A DNA stretch of 64,000 bases from Monilinia fructicola (GCA_008692225.1 VICG01000003.1:1109501-1173500), one strand, 5' to 3'. Shown: positions 1 to 12,697, counted from the first letter of the stretch. Translations and numbers: made by a program. The notes: generated from the sequence alone by a model not told the origin.

Positions 1-1876
1 CTGGTCGGGTTATCTTACCCGGTTTGCTCATTCTATCCATAATGCTCCACAGTTCCTCTGTCTTGCCCTCCTTATCTGCGCTAGCGGCTTTAGCACCCAA
101 CATGGCGGCACCGTGAACAACAGCCGCGTGTACGTATCTGGGAATCAAGACAGGCATAGCGCAGGTGGTAGCCATAAGTTCCATGAGGATTTTGTTTTGG
201 CATTGTGAGCCGGACATGAAAATAGATGTGATGGAATGGCCAGCATCGTTCATGGTCTCGACAATTTGACGAGTTTGCATGGCGATGAACTCCATGGTTG
301 CGTAGTAATAAATGGCTAGTCCATCCATACTTCGGTCATTGGTAAGACCAATTACCGAACCGGTCATTTTTGGGTTGGCAATTGGAGAACGGTTGCCCCA
401 GAGGTCACCGTAAAAGAAGAAGTGGCGCCCAAGGTATGAAATGGTTGGAGCATTTTCCTTCTCCATTAATTCCTCGAGATGCGAATTTAGATAATCGTAA
501 ATACTCGTGTTGAATGATTCCGCCATGGACATAGCTTCATTGTATGCTGGATGGGTTTCCAAGACGTGTTTAAGAAGTTCACCAGTAGCCGATTGACCAC
601 CTTCTGCCATCCAGTAGCCAGGAAGAAGAACGTCTCGGTAAGGACCCCAGACTCCATCTACGAAAACAGGCTCGCGTGACATGGCCAAATGGCAGGTGGA
701 TGTTCCAGCTACAGCTGCAAGACGGCTGAATGCCTGGGAGATGTCGTTCTTAGGTGCGCCTGTATCGAGATAGTTCGTTCCGAGGTTAACCTTTGCACCA
801 ACAGTACCGATCCAGCCGGCATAAGCATCGATAACACCACTTCCTACAGCGATACCGGCTGGGAGACCAAGCTCATTGCCGGCCTTTTCGCTGAGAGTAC
901 CAACAAGTTCACCCGCGCTAAGATAGTGGCCATTCTGTACAGTTAGATTAGCATTCATTTGGATGTTTGAAAACATAGATCGCAATCAAGAGGGCTTACT
1001 ACTCCGTCAACTCCTCCCATTTCGCTTGAAGTTGTCTTTTGCAAGATCACCCAAGCCAATAGCCTCGTAGAAGTCTTCTTGCCAACCCTTTACACTTCCG
1101 TCAACACCAACTGGGACAAATCCCTGCTTGCAGACTGTACTGCAGAAACTTCTGCTCTCATTCCCAGTTGCGATATGTGTCAAGGCATCTGCCAAATCGT
1201 AGAACTTGCATCTATCAAAGAGCTCTGGTGGCATGTTGTTCTTGAGCCAGAGCACTTTTGGAATTTCCATCTCAATGCTCATCTTTCCTCCGAGGTATCG
1301 TAGAAGATTGTGTTCTGTTGCGTTGATTTTCTTCGCTTCTTCGACTGGTCTATGATCAAGCCATAAAATGACGTTGCGATCATTGCCATCATTTGCAAAG
1401 TTTGGGCCAGTGACAGGCACTGGCTCGTCGGTATCATGTGAGAATACTGCCAAGGAGCAAGTAGCATCGAAACCGATGCCGCGAATTGTTGTTGGGTCGA
1501 TGTTGTGCTGGCTAAGAGCTCTTTGCACACACATACAGATGCATCTCCAAATATCCGTTGTAGATTGTTCATAGTATCCAACTTCTGGTTGCCAGAGGCC
1601 AATGTTCTCTGTAGCCACTATGATATATTAGGGGATTATTGCAGCTGCTTCGGGGATGCAGAACTCACAGGCTTTGATATCTCCTGAAGCGTCAATAATA
1701 CAAGCTCTGGCTGATCCAGTTCCAACATCGATTCCGACTATATTTTACAAAGACGTTAGTAAATTGTTACCAATTGAACGATGATCCCCCAAGTAATTCC
1801 GTAGCATGAATTGAAAAATGAAATTGAGAAAAGCTTACTGAAATGGTCCACATGAGGATTCAAATCGTTATGTGGG
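1..1876 (-). CDS. FGGY-family carbohydrate (pentulose) kinase, 3' end outside the window
   Basis: ATP-dependent sugar kinase of the FGGY family, most like the D-ribulokinase/FGGY pentulose kinase type, presumably cytosolic. Visible exons on the minus strand are 1876-1839, 1737-1669, 1617-1000 and 934-1, joined by GT-AG introns. The second and third give the N-terminal phosphate-binding segment (FIGIDVGTGSARA) and then the WLDHR motif typical of the family. The last exon carries YAGWIGTVGAK, the substrate-domain motif GTSTCHLAMS and the C-terminal ATPase-domain segment FMSGSQCQNKILMELMA. No ATG is visible in the 1876-1839 exon, so a further 5' exon must lie upstream, perhaps near 2190-2330; I could not fix it. 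All four exons keep one frame with no lesions. The family assignment is secure; the exact sugar is not. Confidence 0.88.
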
Positions 1877-2564
1877 CTAGAAATACGTCAGTAAGAAAGA
1901 TACCTCCAATTCTTGTGATGTAGCATCAGACGGCCTCCACTTGATCCCCAAAACTGTATTATCGGAATCAATTGGAGGTAGCCGATGCACCTGTCTTTCC
2001 ATGTTCGATCATCTGGGCTCATTTTGAAAAGGAGAAAGGCTCTCGCTGAATCCTGATCAAATGATGTGTTGGGCATCCATCATCTTCAATGCCCGAGCTC
2101 GGCGTGATCATTCAAGCAGGATAAATTGGATTGGGTCCTGAGGGGGTAGAATGGGAAGTACTGTACTCACTCCATACTCGCTTGACGCGATGGTCTATAA
2201 GATTATATAGTCAGTACAGAGATCTAGCAATGCTGAAATATGTGAATGTATTGAGGCCAAAGCCATTGGAGAAGAAAACATAACAATGCTTACTTTCTAT
2301 AGTTTTGACGGAAAAGGCAATGAGTGATTCATGATGGCGGTATTTGTATGAATTCCTTGCGTCTATTTGTGTCTACATTCTGGATTAGCAAATGTTACAC
2401 ATGTCCTTGACGCAGTGCTAGCTATTCCCATTGGATTGGTATATAACAGCGTATGTGCCAATGCTCTCAAATGATGGTGAGAATTGGGCGCCACGGCGGG
2501 GTAAAGAGGGGGAATGTGTACCTTGCTGATACAACTTATGAGAGTAGAAAGGAGATCTAGTTCT
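1877..2564. other. 5' region of the FGGY kinase gene
   Basis: Low-coding sequence upstream of the kinase exons. It probably holds the missing first exon(s) and promoter. On the minus strand a short segment near 2196-2166 is flanked by intron-like AG and GT signals, but I cannot prove it is exonic. The 62-codon frame at 1888-2076 is not supported by any motif. Confidence 0.4.
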
Positions 2565-2636
2565 CTATGTGTATGAGTAGGAGATATTTGATATGCTGAG
2601 CGTGCAATATCGTGAAGAGTTGTAGGTGTTGTTATG

Positions 2637-2870
2637 GAGAAGGAGAAGGAGAAGGAGAAGGAAGATGATGAAGATAAGACGAAGAGAAGAAGAAGAGGAA
2701 GAAAAAGAAGAAGAAGAGGAAGAGGGAGCGAGGGAAGAAATTTTTAATGTATGCAAAAGTACTACTACTACTGCTACTACTGCTATTGCTACTACTATTA
2801 CTGCTCCTACTACTGCTGCTGCTACTACTCCTGCTACTACTACCACCACCACTACCACTACTCCTACCTA
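2637..2870. repeat. GAA/GAG purine tract followed by CTA/CTG triplet array
   Basis: Positions 2637-2745 are nearly pure purine (GAA, GAG and AAG units) on the plus strand. After a short spacer, about 2757-2870 is an imperfect CTA/CTG/CTC/CCA triplet array. Open frames through it translate only to low-complexity strings, so they are treated as non-coding. Confidence 0.9.
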
Positions 2871-2880
2871 CCTCCCTACC

Positions 2881-3758
2881 TACTCACGATGCAGAACTGA
2901 GCTCGACCTCAGACCTGTGGAAAGCTCCAACTTTTTATCGTCATAGACCCCCACATTCTACTTACCCTGCCCCACTGAAAAGGATAAACCTACCAAATAG
3001 AGAATACCATCATGGAATACCTAGGTACTAGTAGTTGTGATGCTTGTGATCATGTGATGGTTGTGATGGTTCTGATGAGTGGCATAATTGGAATCCTTGA
3101 ATCCATTGGGATTAGAGAACGGAAGCTGTCTCTGGACACTTTCGCTGTACCTACCTTCTAGAATGAAAAGGCATACCGTTTGCCCCAAGGGGAAACTTTC
3201 GACGCCCTCGTCAAACCTTATCAGGGCAGGTTTTCATGCATGCCAGAATGTTGAATAAATCTCGACCATCATTTATTAGACTCTGGTTAGACCTTGTGAG
3301 ACCTTGCTAGACTCTTATTAGACTCGGCTTGTTCTTCACCGAAAATGGGGAAAAGCAAAGCTACCTATATAATTTCAGGTTTCGAGTACGAGTGAGAAAT
3401 GAACAGCGTTGCCTGCATAATCTACCTAGGAGGTGAGGACTCGGGAGAGATTATGATGATTATGGATGGTTTCTTATGATACAAATTCATGTCTTAATAC
3501 TTATTCCACAACATGAGAACAACATCAAGTGTCAGTCAATGACTTCCGAATCATGAAAGTTGATTGCAGCATCCCCAGACCCACCCACCCATATGTACCT
3601 ACCCCTCGTACATTACATGGTTTTCACATTCTCTGAATCCTTCGTGGCAAAGAGAACCTTGGAAGCCCAGGACACACCATACAAGGGAGATCTGCAGCTT
3701 ATCGCATCAGGCAAGCAGGGCGAGGATCATACGAGCTCCGGTCTCCGGCTGCTTTGCT
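2881..3758. other. Intergenic, no gene seen
   Basis: Intergenic DNA downstream of Rpt6. It has a cluster of imperfect TTAGACTC/CTAGAC words at about 3276-3330 and TACCTAGGTA-type words near 3018 and 3421. It may contain the last short Rpt6 exon, because the Rpt6 C-terminus is unresolved. Confidence 0.5.
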
Positions 3759-5211
3759 TCACTTCAGCGACTTCCTACTACCTATTCCTACTACTGCCAA
3801 GGAGACTCCGAAATCATGAACCAGGGAGCCGGCTTTTAGATTTGCTAAAATACCAAATATGTTTGAAATTGATATCTCTTTGCTGCTCGTGCTGTTGTAC
3901 TGTACAAATGCCACTCCGGCCATTACCCAGCCCTCTACTTCCATAACTTCCCTAAACTGACTTCTTTTGTCGTCGTGCTTGTTCAACACCTTCGCTGTCG
4001 CCAGATCGAAATCTTCCTGAGTGACATGGACTCTGCGTTCTCTCAATGCGTACATTCCAGCTTCCGTGCAAACACCCTTCAACTCAGCTCCGGAGCATCC
4101 GTTCATCTTCTCTGCAATCTTCGTCAAGTTGATACCACGAGTCAGGTTCATGCTGCGACTGTGAATCCGTAAGATATCGGCTCTGGCCTCAACCGTTGGG
4201 GGTGGAAACTCGATCTTTCTGTCGATACGTCCGGGTCGTAAAAGAGCTGGATCCAAGATATCTAAACGATTGGTCGCCATGATGACTTTAATTCCTTTGG
4301 TTGGCTCGAAGCCATCCAATTGATTCAGCAGCTCCAACATGGTTCTTTGGACTTCCGAATCACCACCTGAAGACCTTCCACACGCGAAGATCCAATAGAA
4401 TCGATCTCATCCATGAAAATGATGGATGGAGCATGCTCTCTTGCCATGACGAATAGCTCTCTAACCATTCTCGAACCCTCACCAATATATTTTTGAACGA
4501 GTTCCGAACCAGATACCCGAATAAATCGGCAGTCGGTATGATGTGCAACGGCTCTTGCCAACAACGTCTTTCCAGTTCCTGGAGGTCCATATAAAAGGAC
4601 ACCTTTAGGCTGTGCTATACCAAGAGATTCGAAGAGTTCGGGATGCTTAAGACCAAGCTCAATAACCTCCTTGATTTCCTTTACTTGTTGATCTAAACCA
4701 CCAATCATATCGTACGTACTATCCGGCACCTTTTCGACCATCATGAGGGAAACAAGAGGATCGACGGATGATGGTAACATCTTTTCGAGCTTATAGGAGT
4801 CCGAGAGGAGGGTTACCCTCTTTCCGACGGTGAGTTTTGAGATATCAACACTATCCGCGATGTCGACAACTTGATACCGCAGTCAGTATTGTTAAGAATC
4901 CACACGTTCCGTGAGGAAATGCGTACCATATTTGCCCTCTGGATGCACCTTAACCAACACCTTCTTCGTACCCATAACCTTTACCACCTCACCAACATAG
5001 GATCCCGGTTGTTGTAATAATCCGAGCTCCTCTCGTAAAAGTCGCACTATCATTATTAGCTACCTGTTGATATGCGATGATGTTTGCAATAAGTACCTCT
5101 CGAGTTGTAATCATTTCGTTGAGCTTCCAATCTTCGTAAAACAGCTTGACCTTGGATGATCTCGAGCTTCATGCTCTCAATCTTATTGTGAAAGAAGCTA
5201 TCCAACGCCAT
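3759..5211 (-). CDS. RPT6: 26S proteasome regulatory ATPase subunit Rpt6 (frameshifted)
   Basis: AAA+ ATPase of the 19S proteasome base, which unfolds and translocates ubiquitinated substrates. Exon 1 is 5211-5097 (start [13 protein letters not shown] with the N-terminal coiled coil), exon 2 is 5046-4927 (OB-fold, KVHPEGKY), and exon 3 runs from 4869. Visible motifs are Walker A GPPGTGKT, Walker [10 protein letters not shown], the SRVEG pore-side segment, [32 protein letters not shown] (sensor 1 and arginine fingers) and the C-terminal helical domain up to [13 protein letters not shown]. At about 4371-4376 one base is missing between SRVEG and GGDSEVQRT, so the two halves are in different frames. 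In an essential single-copy gene this is most likely a sequence error. The usual Rpt6 C-terminal HbYX-like tail is not seen after HDDK, so a terminal intron or a second lesion is likely. Confidence 0.93.
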
Positions 5212-5398
5212 GATGGAATAATGTGGGAGAAGAAGAAGAAGAAGATGATGATGATGATGATGGAGCGGAAGAGAACAGAGTCGAAATTATGATGAAAATA
5301 CAGGTGGCTTGAATTTTGAGTGCTGTTGTTTCTCCAAGGCTGATATTTTTGTTGATGCGATGCGTACCTAAGGTATCACAATTACAAGTCGCCCTTTT

Positions 5399-5452
5399 AG
5401 GATGGATGGATGGATGGATGGATGGATGGAGGGAGGGAGGGAGGGAGGGATG
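5399..5452. repeat. (GGAT)n / (GGGA)n microsatellite
   Basis: About eight GGAT units pass directly into about five GGGA units, about 190 bp upstream of the Rpt6 start. A second GGAT array lies at about 6764-6795. Confidence 0.92.
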
Positions 5453-6874
5453 GATTTCAGTTTGTACACAAGGCTAGGAATTTCGGAGGTACAGTACTGT
5501 ACTAGTTTTGGTAGATAGGTGCTAGGTAGGTAGGTAAGGCTTACCTCTTTTTTTAGGTAGCAAGTGTAAACGCGTTTTCATTATTATTATTATTACTACT
5601 GTATAATTATGATTAATTATGAAAATGAATAAAAAGGGACCAAGCTTCTTATTAAGCTAGCTAGAATTATCATTATTATTATTATTGCGCTACTTGTATC
5701 TACTTTACTATCAATATCTATCTACTCCGGATATCTGCCGATCTATCTATCTATGGGCTGATATCATACCTCCTCCGTACTGTATCTACTAGGTACCTAC
5801 CTCCGTACACATAGAAAGAAATATACTGTAGATGATAGATAAGTCCATCCGTCCTCCATTAGCAGAAGTGGCATTATCAAATATACTGGTTCACCTATCC
5901 ATATAGAACTACTAACTACTAGGTAGCTCCCTAGGTATCTGCAGGAGCATACCTCCTACTCCGTTCCTATATGGATGAACACACTCATCCATCCATCAAT
6001 CTCATACTACCAGGTGCTTCCTACGTGTACTGACTGACAGTACTTCTCTCCTGTACCTCTCTTGTTTGTAAAAAGAAGAAAAAGAATACGAAGGAAAAAG
6101 CCAATCATAAGCAATCATGCGACTTCATGGATCATAACTGCTGTTTAAAATAATGATTTCTCATGCACTCCAGATTTTAAGAGCTGGCTTGCTGACAGTA
6201 CGTATGTAGTAGGGAAGTAATAAGTAGTAGGTAGAGAGAGAGAGAGAGAAAGAGATACCTAGTAGATAGATCAGACAGTAGATTGATCATATCAAACATC
6301 TCATGATTATGATGAATATCATCAAAAGCATCCAATACCTTCCTAACCTTGGAAGTGATAATAAGAATTTAGATCTTACGATGCACAACACAACATATAC
6401 ATGACATGACATGACATTACATTGTTACTGTACCTACCTACCTGCTCAGTGCCTCTACCGATTATACACAGATGAGGCTCAAAGCTTCTCCTCCTCCTCC
6501 TCCTCCTCCTCTTTTTAAACCTTTTCTTCCATTCAAGAGTCACAAATATCATCATCGCACATGAAAACGTCCTTGTCTTTCCTTGTTCTCTATGACCAAA
6601 GATACTTTAAATGTATAAGCTTATACAGGAGGGTCCCACATACAATATTACCATCAGGTAGAATTTGGAAATCATCGCATGCCATTCGATGAGAGAATGC
6701 AAGACAAACCTTCTTCCACCATATCCGCCTGATCTTTTTTTTTTCTTGGGTTCCTTGTTGAAGGATGGGTGGATGGATGGATGGATGGATGGATGATTCA
6801 GATAATCAAATAATAATTCTAATTTATTGCTTCTCAACACCACCTTCACCGAAGCGCCATAGCCTTCACAAAAA

Positions 6875-7020
6875 TCATATCTCGATTCCGATTCCGATTC
6901 CATTTTCATATTCACATCTGTTTCCATTGCCTCTACCGTTTCCGTTTCCATTTCCATATCCATTTCCATTCCATTTCCATTTCCTTTTTCTCTACTATTT
7001 CCTTTTCCTATTTCTTCCTT
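6875..7020. repeat. TTCCAT/TTCC hexamer-like pyrimidine tract
   Basis: Imperfect tandem TTCCAT, TTCCGT and TTCCTT units on the plus strand. The open frames on both strands (6607-7104 minus, 6765-7025 plus) are products of this repeat and show no domain. Confidence 0.8.
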
Positions 7021-7390
7021 TATGACCTCTTTAATTAGTTGAAAGAAAAAAAGAAAAGAAAAGCAAAGCAAAGCAGAGCAAAGCAAATATACCACATACC
7101 ACATACCACATACGAGGTAATAACATATTGTATTTCGAAAAAATTCACTGCTGAATGCATCATCTGCCTATTGCTGCTGCTGTGTGTGTGTGTGTGTGTT
7201 CTTCGCATGTTTAAGCTTCCACAAACACGGGAACTAATCAATCATACCTACCTACTAATCAAAGGACTCAGCTCGATTCAAGCCTCAAGCTTGCGTTCAT
7301 ACCCGATGTGCTACGGTTCGCATTACTTTTCTTAACTGCTTGTCAGATAAACAAAAATTTGGGCTTTTATTCCAATTTCAAGTTCCAAAA

Positions 7391-10300
7391 ATGTCTCGAA
7401 CTCCCGGCGAGTCTTCTGTATCTGGGAAAGATACCCAAGATCACACTCCAATCCCATCCGGCATGTCGACGCCCACTAGCCCGACAGATACGCGCCACCC
7501 ACTATCCAAATACGAATCGATTTCACAACAGCATGATGGACTGGCAGAAAGCTTCCAGTCAACAGACACCATTCGACGAAGACCAGACAATACGGGAGGA
7601 TATGGTACGCAATTTCTCTATGCTTCCACGAAGCCCAGTGCTATAATGATCCATCGGTCTACCATACTAACGTCTGATATAAGGAACTATGCAATCGGCT
7701 CCTCAAACCCCACAGCCTGGCGACCACAGAAACAGCGAATCTTCTACAGCGGGCGACCGGCCCCAGCCTGTCAGCTTAGAATCGTCGCGATCATTCCAGC
7801 CAGCCAGATCGCCTATGCTGGGACCTTCGGATCGCGGTCGAACAGGGCAACGACCAAAGAAACCCCCGCTGTCACGCCGAACTTCATCGAACGTACAAGC
7901 GCCTCATCGAGGTCAAGAATTCTCGGTAGATGATGATGTAACTGAGATGGAGGAGGAAATGAATAGGCAACAAGCAGGCCTTGGGATCGGAGGTATCGCA
8001 TCCGGGTTTGGACCTTCAAGGCATGCTCCTGGCACGGTGCGACGTCGACCTGCTCCAACTCAGCCAACTTTACCAAGATTGGATTCTTCCCACGAAGAAG
8101 AGGTGGAAGCCGAAGCTGAAGCCGAAGCAGAGGCCTCTGTAACCGGTGAGAGGACGAAGGATGATCATACGGCTGCATCGGTTGAAGGGACTCTCCAAGG
8201 AGAAGATGGAATTGCAGAGCTTGATGAGGGCGAAGATTCTCTAAGTGATGCGGAGAGTTTTACACTCAAGGATCGTCAAGAAGCAATCAACGAAACTCAT
8301 CCTTTCGGTATAAGGATCTGGAAGCCTGCGTTGTACAAAAAGAACCGCTCAGTCCAGAAAACAGCCGAGGGCGATATTCATTCATCCCCCGGTGGGCGTG
8401 TGAACAAGTGGTTGATATTCTTCAACATCACCTGGACCCTCGTTTTTGGCTGGTGGTTGGCACTTGCGGCATTTGCTGGAGCGCTTGTATGCTTCATTTG
8501 CGGAGCAGCGCCCAGCGCTATCGAATATGGACGTGTACTCTTAGGTCTGGCTGGGTATCTGCTCTATCCTTTTGGAAAATTCGTTCGACTCGAACAAGAC
8601 GAAGCCTATGCCCATGAAGATGAAGGAGAAGGTCGTACCATTACCGAATACGAACAATGGCAAAGTGGAGACATCGAGGACGGGCGACTCTTCTTTGGAC
8701 CTCATCACACGCGATCGATTGTGGGCCGATCAAGGAGAAGTATCGACTCATTCGGCAGCGAGACTGACAGTTTACTTGGCCGTTCAAGACGTGGTAATCA
8801 CCGAGAAGATTCAATACGCCCTAACAAAAGAAGACTCTTTGGAAGGGGCCAGTGGAATACCGGACGTGTTATTTTCTTCCTATTCTTCTATGGACTAATC
8901 ACCCCTTTACTTTTTGTTGCCTCGGGCGTATGCTGGTTCCTCGTGTTTTGGATCCCCATGGGCAAAGTTACCATGCTACTATTTGACCACCTTCGACGAC
9001 ATCCTCTAGCGTTATCGTTCCAATCCGACTCGGCATATTCTCGTGGATCCATTCCAAATTCTTCGATTCTCGTTTGCACGTATCGCGCTGTAGGGAGCAA
9101 GTACTGGAAATATACAGTTGACGGCACGAACATCTTCTTGATCAATCTCATGGCTGTCGTCCTGTTTGTCATTTTTGACTATTGGGTTCTTCTAGAAATG
9201 CTTGATATGAACATAACCATCACCCATCCTGCGTTCTTGTTCATCATGGCCCTGTTCTCCATTATTCCTTTGGCATACTTCATAGGACAAGCTGTAGCCT
9301 CGATTTCGGCCCAATCGTCAATGGGACTTGGCGCAGCAATCAATGCTTTCTTCTCTACTTTGGTAGAAGTCTTCCTCTATTGCATTGCCTTGAATCAAGG
9401 CAAAGGGCAACTTGTTGAGGGTAGTATCATCGGAAGTATTTTTGCTGGTATATTGTTCTTGCCTGGGTTGTCCATGTGTTTTGGTGCAATCAAGAGAAAG
9501 ACCCAACGTTTTAATGTTAAGTCTGCTGGTGTGACTTCGACAATGTTACTTTTTGCTGTTCTTGCTGCATTTGGTCCTACCCTGTTCTACCAAATATATG
9601 GAACTGTAAGTTGATAAAGCTCCTCCCGTTGCCAACCTCGCTAATTTTGTTCACAGCATGAGCTCAACTGCCTCACTTGTACTGATACCTATGATTCTTC
9701 GAGCCGCGATTGCCGCCGTTGCTACTTTTCACAGACGCCGGCATTAAATGATAGATTTTACCTCGAAGCTGTCCGACCATACTGCTGGTTTGCTGCTGTT
9801 CTCCTATTTCTCTCATATGTCATTGGGCTATGGTTTACTCTTCGAACTCACGCAGCGGTGATATGGAATAATGAGGTAGAAGAGAAGCAAAAGCCGGAGC
9901 CTAGCGGCGCTGGTCCACAACAACCTTTAGGAGGAACCCCACAAACCCGCACGCAACGACATGCCCAGTCGGCTTCTGATATTCGTGGAACTGAAATTCG
10001 GGACTCTCAACTTTACAAACGCATTCTCGGACAGTCTTTGAAGCAAGCCGGTCTGGGTCCTAAAGACAACGGTCGACAAGAATTTCCGGAAGACGCGAAT
10101 CATGATGGCTCAGTACAAACACCTCATTTAGTTCCACCAAAAAGTGCCGCAGGAGATAGTACAAGATCCGAGATTCAAATACCAGGATTTTCGGATGCTC
10201 AAAATACAACATTCGTTCGAGAGGTAGCCGAAATGGCTGCAACCGCTGCAACAATCGCTGCTCGAGATGCAGCCCGACCACCCCATCGAAAGATATCTAC

Positions 10301-11055
10301 CCATACACACAAGCTTCCTCCCGTGAGACCAGCTGCCGTGCCCGCGGAACCTGAGGAAGCTGTTCACGCAGAAGCTAATGCCACGAGTGGTGGTCACGAT
10401 GCACCAAATTGGAGCCGAATGAAGAGTTCTGTAATATTGTGTGGTGCCACTATACTTTACGCCCTTATCGCAGAGATTTTGGTCAACACAGTCGATGTAG
10501 TCCTTTCAAATGTAGCGATCGACGAAAAGTTCCTCGGTATCACGTTATTCGCACTTGTCCCGAATACCACCGAGTTTCTTGTGAGCTCTCCCCCACAGAC
10601 TCCCGTTTTCAGAAAGCTAATATAATTTCTAGAATGCTATTTCATTTGCAATGAATGGTAACATCGCATTGTCCATGGAAATCGGATCGGCTTATGCACT
10701 TCAAGTATGTTTGCTCCAGATCCCGGCTCTTGTTTTATTCAGTGCCATCAATGGGCAATGGCTAGAAGGCTCTGATCTTGTCGACAAGACATTCAGCCTT
10801 ATATTTCCACAGTGGGACATGGTCACGGTTATCCTCTGTGTGTTCTTGCTTAGTTACATGTACGGCGAAGGAAAGAGCAACTACTTCAAAGGTTCTATCC
10901 TTCTTCTCAGCTACCTCGTTGTCATCGTCGGATTCTACTTCTCGGGAATGACGGATCTCGAAGCTATGGGAGCAAGCCGTTTCGATATCATTGAATCGGG
11001 AGGCAGTTTCAAAACCATCGGGAGAGGCAAGTCAGGACATGCTTTTCAACAGTAA
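7391..11055 (+). CDS. VNX1: Vnx1-type vacuolar cation/H+ exchanger (CaCA superfamily)
   Basis: Secondary transporter of the vacuolar/endomembrane CAX-like branch that in yeast exchanges K+/Na+ for H+. Four exons, 7391-7604, 7684-9605, 9657-10580 and 10633-11055, join in one clean frame of about 1160 residues. Residues 1 to about 245 are disordered and Ser/Pro-rich, with an acidic EAEAEAEAE run. Membrane segments begin at about residue 250. The first exchanger alpha repeat (AAINAFFSTLVEVFLY) is near residue 620. A CxxC...CxxC pair (CLTC, CRRC) follows near 717-735. A cytosolic Ser/Ala-rich loop separates it from the second alpha repeat (FLNAISFAMNGNIALSMEIG), which spans the exon 3/4 junction near residue 1020. 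The ATG was chosen because it follows an AAA context and opens the exon that splices in frame. This is the best preserved large gene in the window. Confidence 0.93.
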
Positions 11056-11469
11056 TAGACCTTGAAGGTTCGCAAGGCCTGAAGGTCAAAAAATAATGAT
11101 AGGGCGGGGTATTGGAGATGGATGATGAGAAAATTTACCGTTTCGTTTTGTTTTTGTCAATATTGCCTCGGGTTTTGGAGCGCCGGCGTTGAGGATATGG
11201 CCATGGTAGCAGCACAAGCATTTCAAGACTTTCGGAAGGTTGATACCACATTACATTTTCCTTGCACAACTTACTTGTCATATCGAGGAATCTCTCGAGT
11301 CTCATATGTGTGGGTAGCGTAGATAGCATATTAATCCTCATCTGTACAAATAGTGGCAAGAGATGAAATGAGAGAGGGTTCGAAAATAAATACAGAAAGG
11401 ATTTGCGTGGATTTTTAATAATATCTCGGTGAAGTAACCGAGCTCCCTGTATCATGCATGTCCCTGTAT
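11056..11469. other. 3' flank of the Vnx1 gene
   Basis: Ordinary-composition DNA after the stop codon, presumably 3' UTR and terminator. No gene seen. It ends abruptly at the AT-rich block. Confidence 0.6.
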
Positions 11470-12409
11470 CTTGTACGTTTTTTCCAAAAATCGAAAATTA
11501 ACAAATAAAATTAATTAATAAAAAACCTATCAATATTATAATAACAAATTTAAATATTATATATTTTTTAATAATTTTAAATAATATCATAAAAAGAAAA
11601 ATTGTAAAATTAAATGTATTTAAATATTAATTATTATTATAAAAATATATATTTGATTATTATAAAAAATTAAATAACTTTTAATGAATTATAAAAAATA
11701 GATATTTTTTATTTAAGTAATATTTTTTTACAATATAAAACTTTAGATTATTAAAAAAACTAAATTTTTTTTATAAAGATTTAAAGATTATATTAAATGT
11801 AATCTATTAGAAATTAATAATTAAAAAATATTATTTAAAAATAGTTTTATTATAATAAATCAAGAATAATTTAATAAAAAAATAAAATATTATATAAATA
11901 CTAATTGAAAATTTTATATTTATTAGAAAAATTAAAGATTTAATAATAAAAAAGATAAAGAGTATATTGTAAAAAATATATAAAAAGCTTATTGTTTTAT
12001 ATTATATTAATATATAATATTTTTTTAAAAAAAGAATATTTTTATTATATATATAAATAAATTAAGATTATTATTAAAAAAATAAAAATGTATTATAATT
12101 TTAATATAATATTAAATTTAGAATATTTATTTTCTATATACTAATCGCTATAGAAAATCAAAAATTTAAATTATAAAAATTTTATTCAAAATAATTATAT
12201 AATTTTTTATTTTAAAAAAAATTATATATCGTAAATTTATAAAATAACAAATAAAATAGATTATTTTTATATAATATTATATACAATTATATTCTTTAAT
12301 TTCAATTTAACTTGATTTTTTAGATTATTGAAAATTTTAAATAATTATTTGAATTTAATTTAGAATAAGATTTTTCAATTAGAAACTTTTTTTATATAAT
12401 TCTTTTATA

Positions 12410-12410
<1 letters not shown>

Positions 12411-12480
<70 letters not shown>

Positions 12481-12490
12481 TTATTATTAT
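12411..12490. repeat. (ATT)n microsatellite inside the AT-rich block
   Basis: About 25 uninterrupted ATT units with one C substitution near 12480. Confidence 0.95.
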
Positions 12491-12494
12491 TTTC

Positions 12495-12590
12495 AGATAA
12501 ACTTAGATTTTGAAGATAAATTTAGATTTTTAAGATAAATTTAGATTTTTAAGATAAACTTAGAATTTTAAGATAAACTTAAATTAAGTA
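12495..12590. repeat. Tandem repeat of about 20 bp
   Basis: Five tandem diverged copies of a unit like AAGATAAACTTAGATTTT follow the ATT array. Confidence 0.85.
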
Positions 12591-12697
12591 ATATAATTAG
12601 TCATCAAATAATCTATTATTATATTTATTATTTATTAATATATTAATCATATTTCATTTATAATATATTAGTCATATATTTATCGTTACGGGATTTC

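Larger units (their letters stand above)
5212..7390. other. Intergenic region between divergent Rpt6 and Vnx1 genes, repeat-rich
   Basis: No supportable gene. It contains many simple repeats: ATT runs near 5580 and 5670, GA at about 6232-6255, CTC at 6487-6512, and GT at 7181-7199. TACCTAGGTA-like and TACGGAGTA-like words also recur (5365, 5520, 5775, 5789, 5804, 5950). It must hold both promoters. Confidence 0.6.
11470..12690. other. Extremely AT-rich block (RIP-like island)
   Basis: A 1.2 kb stretch made almost only of A and T, by eye around 90 percent or more, with sharp edges against normal-composition DNA. No frame of useful length exists. The composition is what heavy repeat-induced point mutation leaves of a transposon, or a compositional isochore. 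No recognisable transposon protein survives, so the parent element is unknown. Confidence 0.85.

Noticed and set aside
2565..3031. Three overlapping frames of 94-106 codons on both strands
   Set aside because: They translate triplet repeats only (Val, Arg/Glu or Leu runs); no gene.
6607..7335. Frames of 60-165 codons around the TTCCAT tract
   Set aside because: Composition is driven by the hexamer repeat; no domain or splice logic.
7813..8178. Minus-strand frame of 121 codons inside the Vnx1 gene
   Set aside because: Antisense shadow of a verified exon.
11470..12690. Mitochondrial DNA insertion as explanation of the AT-rich block
   Set aside because: No tRNA, rRNA or mitochondrial protein segment seen; RIP-like origin is simpler, though not proven.
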